38,845 nt of DNA from Bacteroidales bacterium (GCA_017525505.1 JAFXSR010000048.1:1-38845); one strand, 5' to 3'; counted from the stretch's first letter, positions 26,701 to 35,736 are shown. The notes: a model not told the origin generated them from the sequence alone. A program made the numbers and translations.

Positions 26701-26934
26701 GGTATGATTCCGCTCATCATCGCAGGCGGTGCCGGCGCTAATGGTAACCGTGTGCTTGCCCTCGGTGTCACTGCCGGTATGGCCGTAGGTACCTTGGCCT
26801 TGCTCTTCGTCGTTCCCGCTTTCTTCATCGTGTTCCAAACATTGCACGAGAAGTTACAAGGGACACCTGTGGCAGCACAGACCGAGAAAGCACTTGTTTC
26901 AGAGAAAGATAACGAAAATTTGTCAGAGCAATGA
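23731..26934 (+). CDS. RND multidrug efflux pump (AcrB/HAE1 type)
   Basis: A 1067-residue inner-membrane proton antiporter of normal HAE1 length. It starts NIFINKYVMACAIAIVIALVG and has PIEQYPNIAPPTVRVSTSY, typical of AcrB/MexB. TM4 carries the proton-relay pair in GTVVDDAIVVVEAVM (Asp-Asp, residues about 407-408), and TM10 has the matching Lys in GLLAKTAILITEFASERR. The central pore domain contains QDMQDRPMSEFNADATRF. Two large periplasmic loops and 12 helices are recognisable. The start lies 3 bp after the adaptor gene and the stop overlaps the channel gene by ATGA. Substrates cannot be predicted. Confidence 0.97.
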   Translation: MKGNIFINKYVMACAIAIVIALVGFICIVTLPIEQYPNIAPPTVRVSTSYTGADANTIMKSVVQPLEENINGVPGMTYITSSASSSGDVSIQVYFEQGTDPDIAAVNVQNRVSRATALLPSDVTKVGVQVMKQQSNILHIGALKSVDGKYDADFIANYIDINVRPRLMRITGVGDVMSLGNTYALRIWLKPDVMAQYGLEPNDVFAAIGGQSFVTATGSLGEQSENAYQYSMEYKGTLKTVEEFNDIVLRTNDGGHLLRLSDVADVEIGAVSYNFSSNIDGKPGTIYMVFQAPGANATEVNARINKLYEELKPTMPAGLELEILETSDDFLFAAIHNVVETLIIAIILVILVVYFFLQSFKATLIPSLSIIVSLLGTFAIVKVAGFSLNILTLFALVLAIGTVVDDAIVVVEAVMAKMEGGISDAREATRQAMSDVSIAVISCTLVFMAVFIPVAFMPGTSGSFFLQFGVTLASAVGLSCISALTLCPALCGIMMRYSKDGQEKKDLNYYVKKAYTVSYNAILNKYKSGVARFIKRPWVAGLLLACAAVLLVLSMRGLPSGLVPQEDQGVFFAEVRAPEGCTLYETEEIVKRVEEKVKKIPELENYAVINGYGMMAGRSGSCYATLIIRLKNWDDRPGMNHNIMLVYARFAMDCKEIKNAQIIPFQMPQVPGYGSSSSVNLVLQDMQDRPMSEFNADATRFIAKLNERPEIMMAMSTYSERFPKYEVSVDAPQCDRAGVSPATVLNTLGAYCGGAYVGNFNQFGKVYRIMANAAPEYRLDPSSLNNIFVKVRGGKMAPISEFVTLKEIVGSASVDHFNLFQSITCGVMSASGYSEGDAHQAIAEVFKETMPMGYNYEYGGMSREVEEAAGSNATALIYVICAILIYLILASLYNSWFTPWAVLLSVPFGLMGSFGVVWLVSLIHLPGMENNIYLQTGVIMLIGLLAKTAILITEFASERRAQGMSIRDAAYAACEERLRPILMTVVTMIAGMIPLIIAGGAGANGNRVLALGVTAGMAVGTLALLFVVPAFFIVFQTLHEKLQGTPVAAQTEKALVSEKDNENLSEQ

Positions 26935-28316
26935 AAAGAGTATTCATCATCATTGCCGTCAGCGTAATGTGCTTCACCTTCACTGGCTGCAAGATTTACA
27001 ACAAATATAAGTCACAATCGCAGGTCTCCCCGGAAATCTACGGTACTTCAGAAGACGTGATGGCGGCACAGGCCGACAGTTCCATTGCGAAGATGTCATG
27101 GCGCGAGTTCTTTGACGATCCGCTTTTGCAGAAACTTATCGATTCAGCTTTGGCGCGTAATACCGACTTGAATTCGGCGCGTATCGCTGTGGAACAGTCA
27201 CAGGCTTCTCTCAAAGCGGCCAAGTTGGGTTACCTGCCATCTGTCACTTTCGCACCTTCCGCCGGTGTAAACTCTTTCTTGAGCGAGGGAAGCTTGCAGC
27301 CTACCTGGACCTATAATCTTCCCTTGCAAATCAATTGGGACCTCGATATTTTCGCGGTGAATACCAACCAGAAACGCAAGGCACAGGCGGTCCTGTTGCA
27401 GACACAGGCGCGTGAACAGGTGGTGAAAGCCAATCTCATCTCCTCTGTGGCACAGCAATATTGCATGTTGCAACTCCTTGACCGTCAGTTGGAGATTCTG
27501 CTCTTCACCGACTCTTTGTGGAACGTTTCCTTGGAGATACAGCGCTCTCTCTGGGAGAATGGCAAGGCGTATTCTACCGCTGTCAACCAGATGGAAAACT
27601 CTTATTTGAACGTGAAAACACAGATAGTGGATGTTCGCCGTCGGATTCATGGTGTGGAGAATGCGATATGCAAACTGTTGGCCATCACACCACAACATAT
27701 CGCCCGCAGTAGTTGGAGCTCTTACGAGCTGCCACAACGTATCGGTACGGGTGTGCCGGCGCAATTGCTGACAAACCGTCCCGACATCCAGCTGGCCGAC
27801 CATGCGCTGGAGGAGGCTTTTTATAACACACAGGCTGCTCGCGCGGCATTCTATCCCAAGATTTCTTTGCAGGGCTTGTTAGGATGGGGCAATAATTCGG
27901 GTATGATACCCAATCCCGGTGCCCTGCTGCTCAATGCCCTTGCCTCTCTCACCCAACCCATTTTTGCCCAAGGTAAGCTGAGAGCAAACCTCAAAATCAG
28001 CAAGTTGACACAAGAAGATATGGCGCAGAAGTATGTGCAGACTGTCATCAATGCCGGTAACCAGGTGAATGAAGCCCTGGCCGATTGTCAGGTGGCTCGT
28101 GAGAAAGATTCTTATTATAAACGTCAGGTTGAGGTGCTGCAAGATGCCTATATGGGCACCCATGAATTGATGGATAATGGAAAGGCCAGCTACCTTGAAG
28201 TACTGACCGCCCAGGAGTCCCTTCTCTCAGCTCAGATCAATGAAGCGGCTAACCTGTACGAGGGTTCCCGTGCCCTTATCGCCCTTTATATTGCCCTTGG
28301 CGGTGGCGCAAAATAA
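26931..28316 (+). CDS. Outer-membrane efflux channel lipoprotein (TolC/OprM, NodT family)
   Basis: A 461-residue TolC-like protein. The signal peptide ends in the lipobox FTGC (Cys 20), typical of the OprM/NodT branch. Two outer-membrane-factor repeats are visible: [21 protein letters not shown] (near 57-77) with [19 protein letters not shown], and [21 protein letters not shown] (near 275-295) with [15 protein letters not shown]. The end, [20 protein letters not shown], is the closing signature. It completes the tripartite pump and is coupled to the pump gene by a 4-bp overlap. The next gene follows after 11 bp. Confidence 0.95.
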   Translation: MKRVFIIIAVSVMCFTFTGCKIYNKYKSQSQVSPEIYGTSEDVMAAQADSSIAKMSWREFFDDPLLQKLIDSALARNTDLNSARIAVEQSQASLKAAKLGYLPSVTFAPSAGVNSFLSEGSLQPTWTYNLPLQINWDLDIFAVNTNQKRKAQAVLLQTQAREQVVKANLISSVAQQYCMLQLLDRQLEILLFTDSLWNVSLEIQRSLWENGKAYSTAVNQMENSYLNVKTQIVDVRRRIHGVENAICKLLAITPQHIARSSWSSYELPQRIGTGVPAQLLTNRPDIQLADHALEEAFYNTQAARAAFYPKISLQGLLGWGNNSGMIPNPGALLLNALASLTQPIFAQGKLRANLKISKLTQEDMAQKYVQTVINAGNQVNEALADCQVAREKDSYYKRQVEVLQDAYMGTHELMDNGKASYLEVLTAQESLLSAQINEAANLYEGSRALIALYIALGGGAK

Positions 28317-28327
28317 TTTTCATACTT

Positions 28328-29632
28328 ATGAAAGAGATAAAATGTCCTAATTGTAATAAGGTGTTTTCGGTGGATGAAGCCGATTATGCTTTTATTGTCA
28401 ACCAAGTAAGAAACGCTGAGTTCAACAACGAGCTGAAACGTCGTGTAGAGGCTTTGCGACAGCAACAGCAAGTGGAACAGGAACGTGAGGAGGCAAAGCT
28501 GGAAACCAAACATCAGCAGGAACTATACCAGAAGGAAGGTGCCATGAAACAGCTTGAGCTGGAAATGGCTCAGCTGAAAAAAGACCTGCAGGCAGCAGAG
28601 CAGCAGAAAAACGCCGCGGTGCAACTAGCCTTGGCCGAAAAGGAGAAGATGATAGGCCAATTGCGGGCACAGCTGACAGAAAGCGTAAGCAAGGAGAAGG
28701 TGGCCGTCTTGAAAGAACAGCAACGATATGGCGAGGCACTGAAACAGAAAGAGTTGGAAATCGCAAGTCTGAAATCCGGCGTGGAGGCTCAGAAACTGGA
28801 GACGGCTTCTAAGCTGGCGGCGCAGAAAGACAAGTACGAGAGCGAGTTGCGCATGGTGCGGGAGCAGGTGGACTACTACAAGGACATGAAGACTCGTTTG
28901 TCCACCAAGATGGTGGGCGAAACCTTGGAAATCCACTGCTCCACGGAGTTCAACAGGGTGCGGCCCCTCTTCCCCAATGCCTATTTTGAAAAGGATAATG
29001 ACGCAAGCGGTGGCAGCAAAGGCGATTTCATCTTCAGGGATTATGAGGACGGTATAGAATATGTGTCCATCATGTTCGAGATGAAGAATGAACTGGATGA
29101 GACCGCAACGAAGCATAAAAACGAGGATTTTTTCAAAAAACTGGATGCCGACCGCACAGCGAAAAATTGTGAGTTCGCAGTGCTGGTCAGTCTGCTCGAA
29201 CCAGACAGCGAATTGTATAATACCGGCATTGTGGATGTGTCTTATCGCTATCCTAAAATGTATGTCATTCGTCCCCAGTTCTTCATTCCTTTGATTACCC
29301 TCTTGGTGCAAACCTCCAAGAAAAGTGTGGAGTACAAGAAACAATTGGTCATTGCACAAAACCAATCGGTGGATGTGAGGAATTTTGAACAGCAACTGCT
29401 AGATTTCAAGGATAAGTTCGGCCGCAATTACCGTATCGCCAGCGAGAAATTCCAAAAGGCCATTGAGGAAATTGACAAATCTATCGACCACTTGCAGAAA
29501 ATCAAGGATGCCTTGATAGGTTCTGAGAACAATTTGCGCCTGGCCAATGACAAAGCAGAGGATTTGACCATCAAGAAACTTACCCGTGGCAACCCGACAA
29601 TGAAGGAGTTGTTCGACAAAGCAGGAGCATGA
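28328..29632 (+). CDS. DUF2130 domain coiled-coil protein
   Basis: A 434-residue DUF2130-family protein. The N-terminus has a short zinc-ribbon-like CPNC (residues 5-8). Residues about 30-180 form a long, highly charged coiled coil rich in Gln, Glu, Lys and Ala. The C-terminal DUF2130 domain (about 185-400) has [35 protein letters not shown] and [13 protein letters not shown] followed by [15 protein letters not shown], a nuclease-like acidic/Lys pattern. The function of the family is not established. It sits 11 bp after the efflux channel gene and may be read through from that operon. There is no signal peptide, so it is cytoplasmic. Confidence 0.88.
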   Translation: MKEIKCPNCNKVFSVDEADYAFIVNQVRNAEFNNELKRRVEALRQQQQVEQEREEAKLETKHQQELYQKEGAMKQLELEMAQLKKDLQAAEQQKNAAVQLALAEKEKMIGQLRAQLTESVSKEKVAVLKEQQRYGEALKQKELEIASLKSGVEAQKLETASKLAAQKDKYESELRMVREQVDYYKDMKTRLSTKMVGETLEIHCSTEFNRVRPLFPNAYFEKDNDASGGSKGDFIFRDYEDGIEYVSIMFEMKNELDETATKHKNEDFFKKLDADRTAKNCEFAVLVSLLEPDSELYNTGIVDVSYRYPKMYVIRPQFFIPLITLLVQTSKKSVEYKKQLVIAQNQSVDVRNFEQQLLDFKDKFGRNYRIASEKFQKAIEEIDKSIDHLQKIKDALIGSENNLRLANDKAEDLTIKKLTRGNPTMKELFDKAGA

Positions 29633-29633
29633 T

Positions 29634-29665
29634 CAGGTGATAGGTGACAGGTTTCAGTTGACAGT
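29634..29665. repeat. Degenerate 7-bp tandem array after DUF2130 gene
   Basis: Directly after the stop codon the sequence breaks into heptamers: CAGGTGA, TAGGTGA, CAGGTTT, CAGTTGA, CAG. It is one of several arrays of this kind in the window. Confidence 0.7.
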
Positions 29666-29667
29666 AG

Positions 29668-29686
29668 GGACGCATCGCATGCGTCC
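29668..29686. repeat. Perfect palindromic hairpin, REP-like
   Basis: GGACGCAT, CGC, ATGCGTCC forms a perfect 8-bp stem with a 3-nt loop in the spacer upstream of mazG. There is no T-run on the plus strand, so it is not a standard terminator. It could protect mRNA ends or be a dispersed palindrome. Confidence 0.7.
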
Positions 29687-29699
29687 GCAACCGCATAAT

Positions 29700-29726
29700 G
29701 TAGGGCTGTCATATCATGGCGGCTGC
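29700..29726 (+). repeat. Dispersed intergenic repeat, copy 1
   Basis: The stretch starting GTAGGGCTGTCATATCATGG recurs in the opposite orientation at 38764-38793 with few changes. Both copies are intergenic and sit next to 7-bp arrays. The rest of the 29633-29772 spacer contains the array and palindrome described separately. Confidence 0.65.
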
Positions 29727-29772
29727 AGGCCGGGGTAGTAACGCAAATATAATACAACAATAATAAAACACT

Positions 29773-30543
29773 ATGGAAGACCAAAGATTAGTCGCTTTCA
29801 AGCGTCTGTTAGACATCATGGACGAACTGCGGCAGAAGTGTCCGTGGGACAGCACGCAAACCATTGACAGCCTTCGCTATTTGACCATCGAGGAAACTTA
29901 CGAACTGTCGGACGCTATCATCGAGAAAGATTATAATGACCTGAAAAAGGAGCTGGGTGACCTGCTCCTGCATATTGTCTTTTATTCCAAAATCGCCTCG
30001 GAAGACCAGCATTTTGACATCACTGATGTGGCCAATGGCATCTGTGAGAAACTGATAGTCAGACATCCGCATATTTTTGGCAACGAACAAGCCGCCACAG
30101 CGGAGGATGTGCGCAACAACTGGGAGAAAATTAAGCTGAAGAAAGAAGGCAACCGTTCGGTTTTGGGCGGCGTGCCGTCAGCTCTGCCAGCCATGGTGAA
30201 AGCTTATCGTATCCAGGAAAAAGCCCGTGGAGTAGGTTTCGACTGGAACAACACCGAAGAGGTATGGACCAAGGTGGAGGAGGAACTTGAAGAACTGAAA
30301 GTTGAGGTGGCACAGCAGAGTGACAAAATCGAAGATGAATTTGGCGATGTGCTTTTTGCGCTTATCAACTATGCCCGCTTTGTCAAGGTCAACCCAGAGG
30401 ATGCTTTGGAAAAGACCAATCGCAAGTTCATCAAGCGTTTCCAGTATATCGAACAGAAAGCAAAAGAGTCAGGCCGCTTTATTGGAGACCTGACTCTGGA
30501 TGAAATGGAAGCCTTCTGGCAAGAAGCGAAGAAAATGTGCTAA
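29773..30543 (+). CDS. mazG: MazG nucleoside triphosphate pyrophosphohydrolase
   Basis: A 256-residue two-domain MazG, cytoplasmic house-cleaning enzyme that hydrolyses (d)NTPs to NMP and PPi. The first domain has CPWDSTQTIDSLRYLTIEETYEL (about 19-41) and KKELGDLLLHIVFYSKIA (about 57-74), the E-x2-E and E-x2-D metal ligands. The second domain has EELEELKVEVAQQSDKIEDEFGDVLFALIN (about 170-200). SVLGGVPSALPAMVKAYRIQEKARGVGFDW links them. Length is normal for the family. The last codons and the TAA lie inside an 8-bp tandem array. Confidence 0.96.
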   Translation: MEDQRLVAFKRLLDIMDELRQKCPWDSTQTIDSLRYLTIEETYELSDAIIEKDYNDLKKELGDLLLHIVFYSKIASEDQHFDITDVANGICEKLIVRHPHIFGNEQAATAEDVRNNWEKIKLKKEGNRSVLGGVPSALPAMVKAYRIQEKARGVGFDWNNTEEVWTKVEEELEELKVEVAQQSDKIEDEFGDVLFALINYARFVKVNPEDALEKTNRKFIKRFQYIEQKAKESGRFIGDLTLDEMEAFWQEAKKMC

Positions 30544-30722
30544 TGTGCTAATTAGTTAATGTGCCAATTAGCAAATCGTGCTTTGTATCAATTTTCTACA
30601 TTCATGATATCTTCTCTCGTTGTGTGTGATAATGTGACTATCTTTGGGATTGTGTCATCTTCTCTGTGATGAACTTCTTTTAATAATTAGCACATTAGCA
30701 CATTGTCTCATTGGCACATTAA
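30534..30722. repeat. Convergent 8-bp arrays forming a 21-bp inverted repeat
   Basis: From 30534 the sequence runs in octamers (AATGTGCT, AATGTGCT, AATTAGTT, AATGTGCC, AATTAGCA, AATCGTGC). From about 30684 it runs in octamers of the opposite strand (CATTAGCA, CATTGTCT, CATTGGCA). The segment 30534-30554 is the exact reverse complement of 30684-30704. A second 13-bp pair is 30556-30568 with 30710-30722. The left arm covers the stop codon of mazG and the right arm ends 2 bp before the stop of the convergent serine ammonia-lyase gene. Confidence 0.85.
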
Positions 30723-30723
30723 T

Positions 30724-31920
<1,197 letters not shown>

Positions 31921-31939
31921 AATTATTTAATTTAAAAAA

Positions 31940-31947
31940 CAAAGATA
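31940..31947 (-). promoter_or_regulatory. -7 box of the serine ammonia-lyase gene
   Basis: The minus strand reads TATCTTTG, matching TAnnTTTG, 19 bp upstream of the ATG. It gives a leader of about 13 nt. It lies immediately after the T-run of the upstream terminator. Confidence 0.55.
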
Positions 31948-31952
31948 CAAAA

Positions 31953-31977
31953 AAACGGGATTCGTTGAACCCCGTTT
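31953..31977 (-). terminator. Intrinsic terminator after L31 gene
   Basis: The arms AAACGGG (31953-31959) and CCCGTTT (31971-31977) form a 7-bp stem that can extend inward by TTC with GAA after one mismatch. On the minus strand a TTTTTTTG run follows. It is 20 bp after the L31 stop. Confidence 0.85.
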
Positions 31978-31997
31978 CTTGCATACAGCTATATCTC

Positions 31998-32258
31998 TTA
32001 GTTCTTCTTGCCGAAGTTGCCGTATTTGCTGCGGAATTTATCCACACGACCGGCGGTGTCAACCAACTTCATCTTACCCGTGAAGAAAGGGTGTGAAGTG
32101 TTGGAGATTTCTAATTTTACCAAGGGATATTCCTTGCCGTCTTCCCAAACAATGGTGTCCTTCGTTGCAACAGTTGACTTGGTCATAAATGCAATCTCAT
32201 TGGACATGTCCTTGAAAACCACTGTTCTATACTCTTTTGGATGAATACCTTTTTTCAT
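31998..32258 (-). CDS. rpmE2: 50S ribosomal protein L31, type B (zinc-free)
   Basis: An 86-residue L31 starting [19 protein letters not shown] and containing [21 protein letters not shown] followed by VDKFRSKYG, the family signature. There is no cysteine at all, so it is the zinc-independent (C-minus, type B) form, which is also the longer form. It is transcribed alone, from the -7 box at 32296-32303 to the terminator at 31953-31977. Confidence 0.97.
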   Translation of the reverse strand: MKKGIHPKEYRTVVFKDMSNEIAFMTKSTVATKDTIVWEDGKEYPLVKLEISNTSHPFFTGKMKLVDTAGRVDKFRSKYGNFGKKN

Positions 32259-32295
32259 TATATTTTGGTTTTAATAGTTAATCAAATTTGAAGTG

Positions 32296-32303
32296 CAAAA
32301 ATA
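32296..32303 (-). promoter_or_regulatory. -7 box of the L31 gene
   Basis: The minus strand reads TATTTTTG then C, 37 bp upstream of the L31 start, giving a leader of about 30 nt. The rest of the spacer up to topB (32304-32470) is AT-rich with no visible gene. Confidence 0.6.
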
Positions 32304-32471
32304 CAAAAAATATCAATACAAAAAGCAGTGCGGTGGAAAATTTGTTCCAAAGATAGATTGTTATATATAATGTTGACTATTAGTAAATTAAATCAATAAA
32401 TAAAATTCTGAAATTAAGAGCAAAATTCCCACCTCGCCCCAATCCCTTCCATTTCTTGCAATTTCTTCCCC

Positions 32472-32508
32472 GAAAACTGCCAGCTTTCAACTTCAGTTTT
32501 CAGTTTTA
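32472..32508. repeat. 7-bp array with 8-bp inverted repeat at topB stop
   Basis: GAAAACTG (32472-32479) is the exact complement of CAGTTTTC (32494-32501), with a 14-nt loop. The stretch also reads as heptamers on the minus strand (AACTGAA, AACTGAA, GTTGAAA) starting at the topB stop codon. There is no T-run, so terminator function is doubtful. Confidence 0.6.
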
Positions 32509-33309
32509 AAAAGCTTTCCTCCACCCGCATCCGCTTTTCCACTCCGAGCAACCGTAGGCGGTCCTTCCCTTGATAATTCGGCCTTTGCCACACAACGGAC
32601 AGGGCTGGCCGATAATGCTGTCAGAACTGGCTGAGGCCTTGCTATTGTTGTTGCTACTACTACTACTACTATAACTACTGGCGGTAGCAGCGGTAATAGT
32701 GGCGGCGGAGGCGACAGTTGGTGAGGAACCGTCAATTTTGCGGCGGTCGCTGTCATCGCGCAACACCTGCAGCACAATGTCGTTTACCATCTGCTTGAGT
32801 TCGTCAATGAACTGCTGGGCAGAGTATTGCTTCTGCTCAATCTGCCGTAGTTTCTTCTCCCAGATGCCTGTCAACTCGGCGCTTTTGAGCAGTTCCTCGC
32901 GAATTAGACTGATGAGTTCGATGCCCATGGGGGTGGGCTCCAGGCTTTTCCGTATCTTCTTGATATAGTTTCGTTTGAATAGCGTTTCGATGATGGCGGC
33001 GCGGGTGGAGGGTCGGCCGATGCCGTTCTCTTTCATCACCTCGCGCAGACTCTCGTCGTCCACGGTCTTGCCGGCGGTTTCCATGGCCCGCAGCAGGGTG
33101 GCTTCGGTGTAGGGCTTGGGTGGCTTGGTCCATTTCTCGCTCAAATTCGGCTCGTGGGGGCCGTGCTCACCCTTTACAAACAGGGGCAAAACCCGTTCCT
33201 CGTTCTTGTTTTCCTCATCGTCATCGTCACTGCCCTTGGCTTTGCTTTTGCCGTCAGCTTTGGTCTCGCTTTTGTCCTTGCCCGCAGGGGCTTCTGCCTT
33301 GACGACCAC
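32506..33309 (-). CDS. topB: DNA topoisomerase III, C-terminal part after an in-frame stop
   Basis: A 267-codon frame in the same reading frame as the N-terminal part, directly after its TGA; the first possible start is the GTG at 33309. It holds a charged linker (ETKADGKSKAKGSDDDDEE region), the conserved type IA core piece YTEATLLRAMETAGKTVDDES with GIGRPSTRAAIIETLFKRNYI (about 93-140), a low-complexity Ser/Asn run, and a topoisomerase zinc ribbon CPLC through GCSEWKSGCGW near the end. These parts are needed for a working TopB, so either the gene is inactive or the TGA is read through, or it is an assembly error. The two parts together are 691 codons, normal for TopB. Confidence 0.85.
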   Translation of the reverse strand: MVVKAEAPAGKDKSETKADGKSKAKGSDDDDEENKNEERVLPLFVKGEHGPHEPNLSEKWTKPPKPYTEATLLRAMETAGKTVDDESLREVMKENGIGRPSTRAAIIETLFKRNYIKKIRKSLEPTPMGIELISLIREELLKSAELTGIWEKKLRQIEQKQYSAQQFIDELKQMVNDIVLQVLRDDSDRRKIDGSSPTVASAATITAATASSYSSSSSSNNNSKASASSDSIIGQPCPLCGKGRIIKGRTAYGCSEWKSGCGWRKAF

Positions 33310-33312
33310 CCT

Positions 33313-34581
33313 TCATCCTGGGTCGAGAATCTGCTTGCCCGTGGTTTTGAACTGCACTTCTTCCACGATACCTGTCACATTGGTGTTGGAAAACACACAG
33401 TCGGGATAGAAAACAGCGATAAAATGGCGGCAAACCTCATCATAGACGCAGGCTTCCTGGGCCGACAGCGGTGATTTAGGGTTCATTCCCGTGGGAATGA
33501 TGGCGTGGTGGTCGCTGACCTTGCTGTTGTCGAACACTTTTTTGCTTTTGGGTAGCTTCTTGCCCAATAATGGCGCTGTCAAGGCGCTGTAGTTTGTGAT
33601 GCCTTTCAGGATGCCGGGGCACTTGGGGTAGATGTCGTCGCTGAGGTAGGTGGTATCTACACGAGGATAGGTGGTCAATTTTTTCTCGTATAAACTCTGA
33701 ATCAGTTGCAGCGTCTGCTCCGCTGAGAAACCGTATTTCTTGTTGCATTCCACCTGCAGAGAGGTGAGGTCATAAAGCCTTGGTGGGGCTTCCTTGCCTT
33801 TCTTGGTGCTGATGTCGGTAATTGTAAATTCTTTTCCGATAATGCGTTGCAAATCTTCTTGGCCTTCTTCCACCGACTGGTACTTGCCCTTGGTGGCGGT
33901 GAAGGTGGTGTCGCGATATACGGTGGATAGCACCCAATAGGCTGTTGGCTTGAAGCTTTGTATTTCGTGGTAGCGCTTCACGATGAGGGCGAGGGTAGGG
34001 GTTTGTACCCTGCCGATAGAAAGCACTTGCCGGTCTTTGCCGTACTTGAGGGTGTAAAGCCTTGTGGCATTCATGCCCAAAAGCCAGTCGCCGATGGCGC
34101 GTGACAGTCCCGCTTCGTACAACGGCTGGTAGTTGGACTGTTCCTTGAGCTGTTTAAAGCCTTCACGGATAGATTCTTCTGTCAATGAGGAAATCCATAG
34201 TCGATCGACGGGGCAGTTGGCACGGGCTTTCTGCATCACCCAGCGCTGGATCAGTTCGCCTTCCTGGCCGGCATCACCGCAGTTGACGATACGGTCGGCC
34301 TTTTGCATCAATCCTTCAATGATAGTAAATTGTTTTTTGATGGAAGGACTGTCGATCAGTTTGATGCCGAACTTGGGCGGTATCATGGGGAGGCTGCTGA
34401 GCGACCACTGCTTCCACATCGGGGTGTAGTCATGGGGTTCCTTCAGCGTGCACAAATGTCCGAAGGTCCAGGTCACCTGATAGCCGTTGCCCTCGATGTA
34501 GCCGTCACGCGACTGCTTGGCACCGAGCACATTGGCGATTTCTCTGGCGACACTTGGTTTCTCAGCGATACAAACGATCAT
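33313..34581 (-). CDS. topB: DNA topoisomerase III, N-terminal part ending at in-frame TGA
   Basis: A 422-residue type IA topoisomerase fragment with the TOPRIM start MIVCIAEKPSVAREIANVLGA, the acidic CGDAGQEGELIQRWV, IGRVQTPTLALIVKRYHEI near 190 and the active-site Tyr in KKLTTYPRVDTTYLSDD near 300. It ends QILDPG then TGA, and the frame continues RVVVKAE. Family members usually have a Trp after the Gly here, so TGG to TGA (plus-strand C to T at 33313) is the simplest explanation. It starts 3 bp after the tgt stop and is in an operon with it. No mobile-element genes surround it, unlike the topB copies on Bacteroidales conjugative elements. Confidence 0.9.
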   Translation of the reverse strand: MIVCIAEKPSVAREIANVLGAKQSRDGYIEGNGYQVTWTFGHLCTLKEPHDYTPMWKQWSLSSLPMIPPKFGIKLIDSPSIKKQFTIIEGLMQKADRIVNCGDAGQEGELIQRWVMQKARANCPVDRLWISSLTEESIREGFKQLKEQSNYQPLYEAGLSRAIGDWLLGMNATRLYTLKYGKDRQVLSIGRVQTPTLALIVKRYHEIQSFKPTAYWVLSTVYRDTTFTATKGKYQSVEEGQEDLQRIIGKEFTITDISTKKGKEAPPRLYDLTSLQVECNKKYGFSAEQTLQLIQSLYEKKLTTYPRVDTTYLSDDIYPKCPGILKGITNYSALTAPLLGKKLPKSKKVFDNSKVSDHHAIIPTGMNPKSPLSAQEACVYDEVCRHFIAVFYPDCVFSNTNVTGIVEEVQFKTTGKQILDPG

Positions 34582-34584
34582 TCC

Positions 34585-35718
34585 TTACAGTCTTTGCGAA
34601 ATTCTTGGTAAAATCTCATTCTTCCAGCTGGCGAAGCTGCCATCGGCGATATGCTTTCTGGCGGTCTTCACCAAGTCCAGATAGAAGTGCAGGTTGTGGA
34701 TGCTGCCAATCATGGGACCTAAAATCTCGTCGGCTACATACATGTGACGCAGGTAGGCGCGGGTATATTCACGGTCGGCGAACAGCTCGCTGTTGGCGTC
34801 TATCGGGGTGAAGTCGTTCTTCCACTTCTCGTTGCGCATGTTCAGAATGCCGTCCCAGGTGAAAATCATACCGTTGCGGCCGTTGCGGGTGGGCATCACA
34901 CAGTCGAACATATCCACACCCATGGAAATGCCCTCGATGATGTTGGCGGGAGTGCCTACTCCCATCAGGTAACGAGGCTTGTCCTTGGGCAACAGCTGGC
35001 AACACAACTCCGTGATCTCGTACATCAGCTCGGTGGGTTCGCCGACTGATACGCCGCCGATGGCATTGCCTTCACGGTTCATTGAGCTGATGAACTCCGC
35101 AGAGCGTTTGCGCAGTTCCGGAAACACACTGCCTTGCACAATGGGGAACAGCGTCTGCGAATAGCCGTATTTCGGTTCGGTCTCGTCGAAACGCTTGCAG
35201 CAGCGCTCCAGCCAGCCGTGGGTAATCTTCATTGACTGCTCCGCATACGCATGGTCGCAAGGGTAGGGGGTGCACTCGTCAAACGACATGACGATGTCGG
35301 CACCAATGCTGCGCTCAATATCCATCACTTTCTCAGGACTGAACAAATGCCTTGAACCGTCGATGTGCGATTGGAACCACACACCCTCCTCAGCATTGAT
35401 TTTGCGGCGGCCGCTCAGCGAAAACACCTGGTAACCACCACTGTCGGTCAGAATTGGCTTGTCCCAGCCGTTGAAACGGTGAAGACCGCCGGCATTTTCC
35501 AATACTTCCAAACCTGGACGCAAGTACAGGTGATAGGTGTTGCCCAATATAATCTGGGCTTTGATGTCTTCTCGTACATTCTTAATATGCACGGCTTTAA
35601 CAGCTCCCACAGTGCCCACGGGCATGAAAATAGGGGTCTCGATGTCGCCGTGGTCGGTGTGGATCACTCCGGCTCGGGCAGAGCTTTTCGGGTCGGTATG
35701 TTCAATTATAAACCTCAT
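34585..35718 (-). CDS. tgt: tRNA-guanine transglycosylase (queuine tRNA-ribosyltransferase)
   Basis: A 377-residue Tgt that exchanges guanine 34 for preQ1 in GUN-anticodon tRNAs. Motifs include KPILTDSGGYQVFSLSGRRK (with the proton-donor Asp), SFDECTPYPCDHAYAEQSM, GGVSVGEPTELMYE and GVDMFDCVMPTRNGRNG (nucleophile Asp). I start it at 35718 (MRFIIEHTD): the earlier in-frame ATG at 35739 overlaps the -7 box. The usual CxCx2C zinc ligands before YTRAYLRH are missing (DANSELFADREYTRAYLRH is seen); only the His near LGPMIGSIHN remains. topB follows 3 bp after the stop. Confidence 0.95.
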   Translation of the reverse strand: MRFIIEHTDPKSSARAGVIHTDHGDIETPIFMPVGTVGAVKAVHIKNVREDIKAQIILGNTYHLYLRPGLEVLENAGGLHRFNGWDKPILTDSGGYQVFSLSGRRKINAEEGVWFQSHIDGSRHLFSPEKVMDIERSIGADIVMSFDECTPYPCDHAYAEQSMKITHGWLERCCKRFDETEPKYGYSQTLFPIVQGSVFPELRKRSAEFISSMNREGNAIGGVSVGEPTELMYEITELCCQLLPKDKPRYLMGVGTPANIIEGISMGVDMFDCVMPTRNGRNGMIFTWDGILNMRNEKWKNDFTPIDANSELFADREYTRAYLRHMYVADEILGPMIGSIHNLHFYLDLVKTARKHIADGSFASWKNEILPRISQRL

Positions 35719-35736
35719 TTTGTTAGTAAATTTCGG

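Noticed and set aside
33313..33315. UGA recoding (selenocysteine or reassigned Trp codon)
   Set aside because: Other genes in the window end naturally at TGA, no selenocysteine insertion hairpin is apparent, and selenocysteine at this site is unknown in topoisomerases; a point mutation or error is simpler.
32506..34581. topB as part of a conjugative element
   Set aside because: Bacteroidales conjugative elements often carry topB, but the gene follows tgt by 3 bp and no transfer, integrase or mobilisation genes are in the window.
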